A stretch of DNA of 19,628 nucleotides from SURF-21 sp964510515 (GTDB taxonomy: Bacteria > Actinomycetota > Geothermincolia > Geothermincolales > RBG-13-55-18): contig CAZEAU010000037.1 of the NCBI GenBank assembly GCA_964510515.1, forward strand, positions 1 to 19,628, written 5' to 3'. The translations under genes and the position numbers were made by a program. Of the stretch, positions 13,985-19,628 are shown in pieces (position 1 is the first letter of the stretch; the number at the start of each line of letters is the position of its first letter). The notes under the pieces were generated by a model that saw nothing but the letters and a program-made list of their open reading frames with translations, was not told the DNA's origin and searched no databases.

Positions 13985-15277
13985 TCATGACCTCCCGCGT
14001 ATGTGTTCGTAGAGCTCGCTGCGGTGGAACTGGTCGAAGTCGTAATAGCCGCGCACCACGTCCAGCCTGGTACCCAGCGCGCCTCCGTTCCAGAGCTGCA
14101 GGGTCTTGGCGTCCCTCCAGTATTTCTCCACGTGATAATCGGTGACATAGGCGTACGAGCCCATGAGCTCCATGATGCGGTTGGTGGCGCTTATGGCCGC
14201 GTCGCAGCAGAACACCTTTGCGGACGAAGCCCGGGAGAACATGTGCGCGGAAGCGCCCTCCCCGTAGGTCTCGGGGCGGTCATAGGCGTAGGCGGCGTTG
14301 ACGTAGTGGTCCCGCCCCGCCTGTATGGCGATGGCCACGTCCGCCAGCAAAGCGGCACAGACGGTGTGCTGGCGTATGGGTTTGCCGGCGGCGACCCTGT
14401 CGGCAGTGAAGGCCAGCACCTCGTCCAAGGCCGCCTGGGCCACCCCCATCGCCAGCCCCGCGGAGACGATGCGCGCGAAGGCAAGGTTGTCCCTCAGCAG
14501 CGCGGAGTCCCTGCCCGGTCCGGCCGCCCGCCACTCAGCGGGCACGCGCAGCCCGGTGAGCTCGAAGCCGCCCTGCCGGGCGCCCCTCAGGCCGCTCTTC
14601 TCCTGCAAGCCGAGAAAGGTGAAGCCCGGTGCCGGCGCCTCCAGGTAGAGGAGCGCGATGCCCTCCTCGCCCGCTCGAGGGTCCGTGCTCGCGGCCACGC
14701 AATAGGCGCCGGCCAAGCCGGCGTTGACCGCCCACGTCTTGGCGCCATCGAGCACCCAGCCCCCGTTTTTCTGGCGCGCCTCGCACGTGATTCCCGCCCC
14801 CTCCAGGTCGGGGTTCTCGATATCGCCTTCCCCCTGGGGCTCGGTCAGGGAGAAGCAGCCCAGGAAGGTTTCCTTCTCCTGCACGAAACGAGGGGCAAAA
14901 TGCTCCAGCACCGCGCGGTTGCCGGCGTTTATCGCCGGGCGCATGGCCATCATCCCCTCCATCATGGCAGCGAAGAGGGAGGCGTCTCCCCTGCCCATCT
15001 CCTCCGCCAGCAGCGCCATGGTCAGGGCCGAGCTGAGCCCCATGCCGCCGTATTCCTCCGGGAGGAAGCCGCCCTGCAGCCCCAGGGGCAGCATCCCGGC
15101 CAGCGTCTCCTCCACCAGGCGGTAGTCCGCCCACGTGCTCTCGACCAGCTCCCTGCGCACGGGCATGACGCGTTCCTCCACGAAATCCCGCGTCGATGTG
15201 AGCAGCATGCGATCCGAGGTGGTGAGTAGGTCCTGGAGGAACCTGTTCTCCCTGCGCTCTATGGATACCTGTGCCAT
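13985..15277 (-). CDS. Acyl-CoA dehydrogenase paralogue with Asn in place of the catalytic Glu
   Basis: This 430-residue protein has the full acyl-CoA dehydrogenase fold: helical N-domain with FLPEEYGG (71-78), flavin-contacting SLTEPQGEGDI (143-153), DGAKTWAVN (177-185) in the beta domain and the C-terminal helical domain ending ELMGSYAYVTDYHVEKYWRDAK (370-391). The Glu that abstracts the alpha-proton (YEGT region in MCAD) aligns with Asn397 in LWNGG; the codon is AAC at 14087-14089. The upstream neighbour keeps Glu at the same place. ATG 15277 (MAQVS) has AAGGAT six nt upstream. It starts 64 nt after the paralogue, in one transcript. I infer a non-catalytic partner subunit, as in mycobacterial heteromeric FadE pairs; an altered reaction is the alternative. 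Confidence 0.9.
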   Translation of the reverse strand: MAQVSIERRENRFLQDLLTTSDRMLLTSTRDFVEERVMPVRRELVESTWADYRLVEETLAGMLPLGLQGGFLPEEYGGMGLSSALTMALLAEEMGRGDASLFAAMMEGMMAMRPAINAGNRAVLEHFAPRFVQEKETFLGCFSLTEPQGEGDIENPDLEGAGITCEARQKNGGWVLDGAKTWAVNAGLAGAYCVAASTDPRAGEEGIALLYLEAPAPGFTFLGLQEKSGLRGARQGGFELTGLRVPAEWRAAGPGRDSALLRDNLAFARIVSAGLAMGVAQAALDEVLAFTADRVAAGKPIRQHTVCAALLADVAIAIQAGRDHYVNAAYAYDRPETYGEGASAHMFSRASSAKVFCCDAAISATNRIMELMGSYAYVTDYHVEKYWRDAKTLQLWNGGALGTRLDVVRGYYDFDQFHRSELYEHIRGRS

Positions 15278-15341
15278 GTTAAATCCTTCCTGCCGGCCCG
15301 GCCGGCGGACTATGCCTTCTCTTTCCTGCTCGCCGGCGCCC

Positions 15342-16637
15342 TCATGCCCTTCGCTTCTCCTGCATCTGCTCGTAGAGGCCGTTCTCGTAGAACTGGTTGT
15401 ATCCATAGTAGCCGCGGGCGATATCCATCTTGCCCACCTGCACCCCGCCCTCCCAGAGCTGCACGATCTTGTTGTCGCGCCAGTACTTCTCCACGTGATA
15501 GTCGGCGGCATTGCCGTAATTGCCCATGAGCTCCATGGCCTGATTGGTGACTTTCACCGCCATGTCGGCGCAGTAGACCTTGGCGATCGTGGAGCGTGAG
15601 AGCATGGCCCTGGAGTGACGCGGGCCGTAGGTCTCCGGGTGATCGTACATGTAGGCGGCATTGACGTAGGAGTCCCGCCCCACCTGCAGGCCGATGGCGA
15701 TGTCCGCCAGGATGTTGGCGGCCAGCGTATGCTGGCGGATGGGCTTTCCCGCCACCTTGCGCTCGGTGGTGAAGGCCAGGACTTCGTCGAATGCGCCCTG
15801 GGCGATGCCCACCGCCCACGCCGCGCTGAACAGGCGGCCGAAGACCAGGTTGTCGTGCAACAGCTCCGCGTCCCGCCCCGGGCCCGCCGCCCTGTATTCG
15901 AGGGGCACGCGCACGTCCGCGAAATAGAAGTCACCCTCGCGGCTTCCCCTGAAACCGACCTTGTCCTCGAAGCGCCCGAAGCTGTACCCCTCTATGGGGA
16001 CGGGGATATAGATGAGGGCGATACCGTCTTCTCCCAGCTCGGGGTCGGTATTGCACACCACGCAGTAGACATTGGCTATGCCGGAGTTGGTCGGCCATAC
16101 CTTGGCCCCGTTTACTACCCATTCGTCGCCGTCCCGTACGGCGCGTGTATGTATGCCCATGCCCTTCATGTCCAGGTTCTCGATATTGCAGCCCCCCGAG
16201 GGCTCGGTCATGGCGAAGCAGGCCACGTAGGGCTCCATGCCGAGGAAATGGGGGGCGAACTCCTCGAGCAGGGTCTTGTTCTCTCCGAACACCGCCGGCC
16301 GGAACGCCCAGGTGCCGCCGCCCAAAGGCGCGATGCAGGCGGGCTCGCTCCGGCCGAACTCGTCCAGGAGGACGCAATAGGTGAGGGCGGAGGTGAGATT
16401 CCATCCGCCGTATTCCGGCGGCAGGAAAGCCCGCTGAAAGCCCAACTGGACCAGCTTCTTCTGCAGCTCCTCAACCAGGCCGAAATCGCCGCGTGTGCTC
16501 GCCTCCAGTTCCTTGCGGATGGGCACGACCTCGCGGTCGACGAAGTCCCGGATCAAGCCGACCAGAAACCTGTCCCCGGGGCTTACCAGCTCGTGCATGA
16601 AGCGGTTGTCCTTGATCTCGATGGAGACCTCTTCCAT
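15342..16637 (-). CDS. Acyl-CoA dehydrogenase (catalytic-Glu paralogue)
   Basis: The 431-residue product aligns along its whole length with the next gene. It shows FLPPEYGG (71-78), AMTEPSGGCNI (142-152), NGAKVWPTN (176-184), and ELMGNYGNAADYHVEKYWRD (369-388), then the candidate catalytic Glu396 in LWEGG. It should oxidise an acyl-CoA at C2-C3 using FAD, passing electrons to an electron-transfer flavoprotein. Both paralogues are about 40 residues longer than typical short- and medium-chain enzymes, and both share the KPIRQHT segment (298-304 here). ATG 16637 has GGGGAGGT four to five nt upstream. The gene lies downstream of the 49-residue basic protein and upstream of the Asn-bearing paralogue, with which it may form a heteromer. 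Substrate unknown. Confidence 0.92.
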   Translation of the reverse strand: MEEVSIEIKDNRFMHELVSPGDRFLVGLIRDFVDREVVPIRKELEASTRGDFGLVEELQKKLVQLGFQRAFLPPEYGGWNLTSALTYCVLLDEFGRSEPACIAPLGGGTWAFRPAVFGENKTLLEEFAPHFLGMEPYVACFAMTEPSGGCNIENLDMKGMGIHTRAVRDGDEWVVNGAKVWPTNSGIANVYCVVCNTDPELGEDGIALIYIPVPIEGYSFGRFEDKVGFRGSREGDFYFADVRVPLEYRAAGPGRDAELLHDNLVFGRLFSAAWAVGIAQGAFDEVLAFTTERKVAGKPIRQHTLAANILADIAIGLQVGRDSYVNAAYMYDHPETYGPRHSRAMLSRSTIAKVYCADMAVKVTNQAMELMGNYGNAADYHVEKYWRDNKIVQLWEGGVQVGKMDIARGYYGYNQFYENGLYEQMQEKRRA

Positions 16638-16747
16638 ACTACCTCCCCTTTCTTTTGCGCCCTTGCGCGCTCGTCGCAACCTCTCCTCCTGCGTATAAAC
16701 CCCTCGCGGAGCGGCCGACCTTTGCGGGCCGCTTCCCGTTTCGCCCG

Positions 16748-16897
16748 CTATTGCCCCTCCTCTTCCCGGGAACGCTCTCGCCTGTACGGAACCCCCTTGC
16801 CCTTCTTGCCCTGCTTCACCCTGGCCGGTGGGGGCATTTCCTTGCGCACCCGCCTGTAGGCGTCCAGCCAGGAGTCCCTCTTCTTCTTACCCGCCAT
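16748..16897 (-). CDS. Small basic protein of 49 residues
   Basis: An ATG-to-TAG frame encodes 49 residues beginning MAGKKKRDSWLDAYRRVRKE and continuing with MPPPARV (21-27), a Lys/Gly-rich stretch and an Arg/Glu-rich tail. It has no membrane segment and is strongly basic, so RNA, DNA or ribosome binding is conceivable. I do not recognise a named family. The ribosome site is GGGGG about 6 nt before ATG, the same unusual type as the upstream gene. It sits 53 nt downstream of the Cys-pair protein and 110 nt upstream of the dehydrogenase pair, on the same strand, which supports it being real. Confidence 0.6.
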   Translation of the reverse strand: MAGKKKRDSWLDAYRRVRKEMPPPARVKQGKKGKGVPYRRERSREEEGQ

Positions 16898-16950
16898 CTC
16901 AGCCCCCGGGTTCCCGCGGCATCCCTCCCGTCCCTGGGCTCAAAACCTGT

Positions 16951-18054
16951 TCACGAGGCCGCTTGCCCCCCACCCCCCTCGGGAGTGAGCATGTAGGACA
17001 CGGAGGAAGGGCCCGTACGTGACCACTCCACCCGCGCTCTCGCGCCCTCCATGGCTTCGTAGAAGGCCGCAAGCCTCCCCGCCATGAACACATCGCTGTG
17101 AGGGTTATCCACCCATACCCGCAGCACCCTTCCCGGGGTATGCTCCACGTCCGTGGCCAGCCCCTGTCCGTACAGGGGCAGCAGCGAGAGCATCTCCTGC
17201 AGCAGGTCGCCGCGCGATTCCTCGGGCATCCCCGTCAGGCCGAGGTCTCCGAGCATCTTCAGGGTGTAGTCCCTCTCCGCGTCGACGATGATGGGGACGA
17301 CCTCGTCCCCCAGTTCGCGTATGAGTTCCCGCGCCACCAGCAAGGGGACGAAACCTTCCCAGTTGAGCATGCGTATCCCCCTGCGCCGGTCGATGATGAT
17401 GCCCGCGTCCTCCCGCCATTCCATGTGCCTGATCTCCAGGGGCACGCCGCAGCGTGGACAGCGGTGATGGCGGTAAGCGCCTTCCTTCACGGGCGGGAAC
17501 TCGACCTCCAGGCGCTCGGAGAGCTCCGGCTTGGACTCCGTGACCTCCACCCGCAACAGGTATTCGCCGTCCTCCTCTTTCCAGAAGGAGCGCAGCGGTT
17601 TGCCCTCCACGGCCTCGAAGGCGCCCACCACCACCGCCGCCATGAGGTCCAGGTCCCAGGGATTGCGCATGCGCGCCACGCCATACCTTCCGGCGCGGTA
17701 TTCGACGGTGCGCGAGCGCGCCGTGCCGGTCATCCAGGCTATGTTGTGGAAGAAGCGCACTGCGCCGTGTTTGAAGGGAGGGATGCGCACGGCCATGCGG
17801 ATGACCTGCGACTGCAGAAGGGCCGCGATGACGATGCGCACCGAGTTGCGCTCCGCCTCGTAGAAGATGCGATTGACCGGGAAGCCGAGGCCCTGCGAGA
17901 TGCGTCGCCTCAACTCCGGAAGCAGGTCAGCCTCGTAGAAGACCTGCCTTATGCGCGGGTCGCCCCTGCTGACAATGGTGCCGTTGCCCTCCCAGCGGTT
18001 CAAGCGGCTGACCATCTTGGGAACACCGCACGTGCTGCAGCGGCTGTAATGCAT
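16951..18054 (-). CDS. Cys-pair (zinc-ribbon-like) protein made of two ~193-residue repeats
   Basis: I do not recognise a named family. The 367-residue product is an internal duplication. Module 1 starts CSTCGVP (6-12) and module 2 CPRCGVP (199-205); both continue with a Gly-Xaa-Ile-Xaa-Xaa-Arg segment (GTIVSR 25-30; GIIIDR 218-223), an EAERN/DAERD element (66-70; 258-262) and a C-terminal helix-strand (LMAAVVVGAFEAVEGKP, 137-153; FMAGRLAAFYEAMEGAR, 323-339) that recalls V4R-type small-ligand domains. One CxxC per module could bind a shared or bridging metal such as zinc; no further Cys pair is seen. ATG 18054 is preferred over GTG 18057; the ribosome site is GGGGG. It has a good promoter and probably heads the transcript with the small protein and dehydrogenase pair. 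A ligand-sensing or regulatory role is only a guess. Confidence 0.8.
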   Translation of the reverse strand: MHYSRCSTCGVPKMVSRLNRWEGNGTIVSRGDPRIRQVFYEADLLPELRRRISQGLGFPVNRIFYEAERNSVRIVIAALLQSQVIRMAVRIPPFKHGAVRFFHNIAWMTGTARSRTVEYRAGRYGVARMRNPWDLDLMAAVVVGAFEAVEGKPLRSFWKEEDGEYLLRVEVTESKPELSERLEVEFPPVKEGAYRHHRCPRCGVPLEIRHMEWREDAGIIIDRRRGIRMLNWEGFVPLLVARELIRELGDEVVPIIVDAERDYTLKMLGDLGLTGMPEESRGDLLQEMLSLLPLYGQGLATDVEHTPGRVLRVWVDNPHSDVFMAGRLAAFYEAMEGARARVEWSRTGPSSVSYMLTPEGGGGQAAS

Positions 18055-18433
18055 CACTGGCCCCCAGCATCGAAGTCGATTAAGCCGCCTCCCATTCTAA
18101 CCACAATCCTCGTACGCCTCAACCTCGCACGGCTCCGTGCGGAGAGGCTGCCATCCCATGATGCCGCCCCGGGGGCGGAAGCGCGGGAGGCGGTTCCTGC
18201 AGGCTTGGGAGGCGGGGATACCCGGGCCGGGGCGGGAAACGTCCGGCTCGCACGCGAGGGCTGTTTGCGCCCGCGGCGCAGGGGTGAACGCAAGACCGGG
18301 GACGGGTCGCATGCCCCCGGCTCGGGCGCCCGCGCCCTTCACGCCCAACACGGCGGGCGACGGGAACAATGATTTCGAGCGTGACATGGAGGCGGAGGAG
18401 GCGGGCCCTCCGGGGACCGGCCCCCGCGCCGCA
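18055..18433. other. Intergenic region between YihY-like and Cys-pair genes
   Basis: This 379-bp stretch holds a promoter near its left end (18094-18122, listed separately). The remainder is GC-rich with several weak GC hairpins (for instance GGGCC/GGCCC around 18402-18425, downstream of the YihY-like stop). I see no gene in it on either strand that is not a shadow frame. Confidence 0.6.
18094..18122 (-). promoter_or_regulatory. Sigma70-type promoter of the Cys-pair gene and downstream block
   Basis: On the minus strand TTGAGG (18117-18122) and TAGAAT (18094-18099) are separated by 17 bp. Matches to consensus are four of six at -35 and five of six at -10. Transcription would begin near 18087, giving a leader of about 33 nt before ATG 18054. 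This is the best promoter in the window. Confidence 0.6.
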
Positions 18434-19408
18434 TCATGCCTCTTCCCAGGGGAGCTTCAGCTGCACTCCCGGGGGCTTCTGGCGCGCCCCGCCTCCGCCC
18501 CGGCGCAGCTGCAACGCGTGGACGATCTCGGCCCCCATGAAGACGAGGATGCCCACCACGTAGAGCCAGAGCACGACCCCCAGCACCACCCCCAGCGACC
18601 CATACAGCGCCTGGTTCCTGGAGATCCTGGTGAAATAAAAACCCAGGGCGTACTCGGAGGCGCTTAGGAGAAGCGCGGCGATGACGGCGCCCCATAACAC
18701 CTCTTTCCATCCCGGCTTGTCCAGGGGGATGCTGCGATAGAGGGTGGCGAAGATGAACACCGAGGCCATGGGGTTCAGGATGGCGGTGAACACCACGGAC
18801 AGCGCCGAGACGATCGGGCCGGCCTCACGGCTGAGCCAGGAGAAGAACTGCGAGGAGATGAAGGTGGCGATAAACCCGACCGCCGCGACCAGAAGCAGCA
18901 GCAGCATTACACCGAAGGCAAACAACTTCTTCTTCACGAAGGACCTCTTATGGGTCTCCCAGACCTCCTCGAAACCGGCCTCTATGGCGTAGGCGATCTT
19001 GCTGATGGACCACAGCAGCCCGATGACCCCCAACACGCCCACCACGTTTCTCAGGCGCACCAGGCTGTGGGAAGCGGCGTTCACCGTCGCGGGCATGTCC
19101 GGCAACAGGCTCTTGATGGCCTCGGTGGCCTTGTGCATCATCTCCGGGCTGTAGTTGAAGAAGAAACCGATGGCGGCGGCGGCAAGCAGCGCGAGCGGGA
19201 AGACGGCCAGGAAGGACGAGTAGGCAAAATTCCCCGCGTGCAGGGTCATGCCGTGGCGCAGGAAGCCGCGCACCGCCTGCTCGCCCACGGCCACCCAGGC
19301 GTATCTCTCCGCCAGGCGCTCGAGCGATCTGGCCGCCCACCGTGCGGCGCTGTTGTAGCGGCGCATGAACGGTCCCGCCTTGTCGTTCAGCCATTCCTTC
19401 CCGGCCAT
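18434..19408 (-). CDS. YihY/BrkB-family integral membrane protein
   Basis: The 324-residue protein has about six membrane helices (roughly 62-84, 121-140, 161-185, 199-222, 236-258, 268-296), as in the YihY/BrkB family (once annotated ribonuclease BN). Typical landmarks are GNFAYSSFLAVFPL (59-72), a LLWSISKIAYAIEAGFEEVW segment (131-150) and YGSLGVVLGVVLWLYV (269-284). Family members are inner-membrane proteins whose function is poorly settled; lipid or envelope transport has been proposed. The N-terminal 55 residues and the Gly/Arg-rich C-terminus should be cytoplasmic. I chose ATG 19408, with GAGAGGTT just upstream, over a longer frame starting at 19450. It lies 166 nt downstream of the tRNA-Leu gene on the same strand and appears to be a single-gene unit. 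Confidence 0.9.
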   Translation of the reverse strand: MAGKEWLNDKAGPFMRRYNSAARWAARSLERLAERYAWVAVGEQAVRGFLRHGMTLHAGNFAYSSFLAVFPLALLAAAAIGFFFNYSPEMMHKATEAIKSLLPDMPATVNAASHSLVRLRNVVGVLGVIGLLWSISKIAYAIEAGFEEVWETHKRSFVKKKLFAFGVMLLLLLVAAVGFIATFISSQFFSWLSREAGPIVSALSVVFTAILNPMASVFIFATLYRSIPLDKPGWKEVLWGAVIAALLLSASEYALGFYFTRISRNQALYGSLGVVLGVVLWLYVVGILVFMGAEIVHALQLRRGGGGARQKPPGVQLKLPWEEA

Positions 19409-19574
19409 ATGAACCTCTCCGAACGCAGGAGCGGGCCGCCTTACCTTCACGCCGCCCTCCGCGGCGGAGCCGCCGGCCGCGCCGTGTCAGCATGGGCGCC
19501 GCGGAGCCTGAAGGCGTTCCTGGAACTGGAAGGCGAGGTGGCCGCCTCCAGGATACGACTCCCGCCGGCAAGGA

Positions 19575-19628
19575 TGGTGCCCGGGGCGGGGATCGAACCC
19601 GCACGGGTTACCCCGAGGGATTTTAAGT
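19575..19628 (-). tRNA. tRNA-Leu(UAA), 3' part; 5' part lies beyond the window
   Basis: Read on the minus strand, the last 54 bases give an anticodon loop CTTAAAA (anticodon TAA), stem strand TCCCT, a long class II variable arm with GGGG/CCC pairing, a T-arm GCGGG-TTCGATC-CCCGC, the acceptor strand CCCGGGC, discriminator A and an encoded CCA. The long variable arm and the anticodon identify tRNA-Leu for UUA codons. The 5' acceptor strand and D-arm are outside the window. Confidence 0.95.

Noticed and set aside
19440..19500. Hairpin-prone GC tract between tRNA-Leu and the YihY-like gene as a tRNA terminator
   Set aside because: The pairing is short and ambiguous, about 80-130 nt after the tRNA end, with no T-tract.

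Overview
The window is a very GC-rich bacterial chromosome segment with strong GGAGG-type ribosome sites, several GTG starts and a tRNA-Leu gene running off the right edge. Gene content fits a deep-branching, probably anaerobic or facultative Actinomycetota lineage: a corrinoid/methyl-tetrahydrofolate module with its reductive activator, a paralogous pair of acyl-CoA dehydrogenases, a crotonase, a lipid-transport-like membrane protein and a copper ATPase. This assignment is inference; no rRNA or marker gene is present.

Left part (1-5070, minus strand): a repeat-bearing non-coding stretch at the edge, then an alpha/beta-hydrolase/TPR protein that has lost its nucleophilic serine, an RseC-like membrane redox protein, and a CopA-type copper ATPase with two N-terminal metal-binding domains and an unusual C-terminal YHS domain. 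The ATPase and the RseC-like gene are 51 nt apart and probably co-transcribed. Middle (5356-9482, plus strand): an LPG-synthase-TM/flippase-like membrane protein, then a tightly coupled pair made of a pterin-dependent corrinoid methyltransferase and a RACo-type corrinoid activator. The pair ends in a 16-bp perfect hairpin that also faces the convergent gene downstream.

The most remarkable gene is at 9537-12047 (minus). It encodes four predicted membrane helices followed by what reads as a circularly permuted enolase: the catalytic barrel comes first, with all recognisable metal ligands and catalytic residues, and the domain that is N-terminal in ordinary enolases follows it at the C-terminus, with its Ser-containing loop intact. 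Its promoter region is bracketed by a perfect 20-bp inverted repeat.

Right part (12351-18054, minus strand): a gene block for acyl-CoA metabolism. In order of transcription it holds a Cys-pair protein built from two ~193-residue repeats, a 49-residue basic protein, two acyl-CoA dehydrogenase paralogues (one with the catalytic Glu, one with Asn in its place), a terminator hairpin, a lipoprotein and a crotonase lacking both hydratase glutamates. A YihY/BrkB membrane protein and the 3' half of tRNA-Leu(UAA) close the window. Several proteins here keep a family fold while losing a catalytic residue, a recurring theme of the region.
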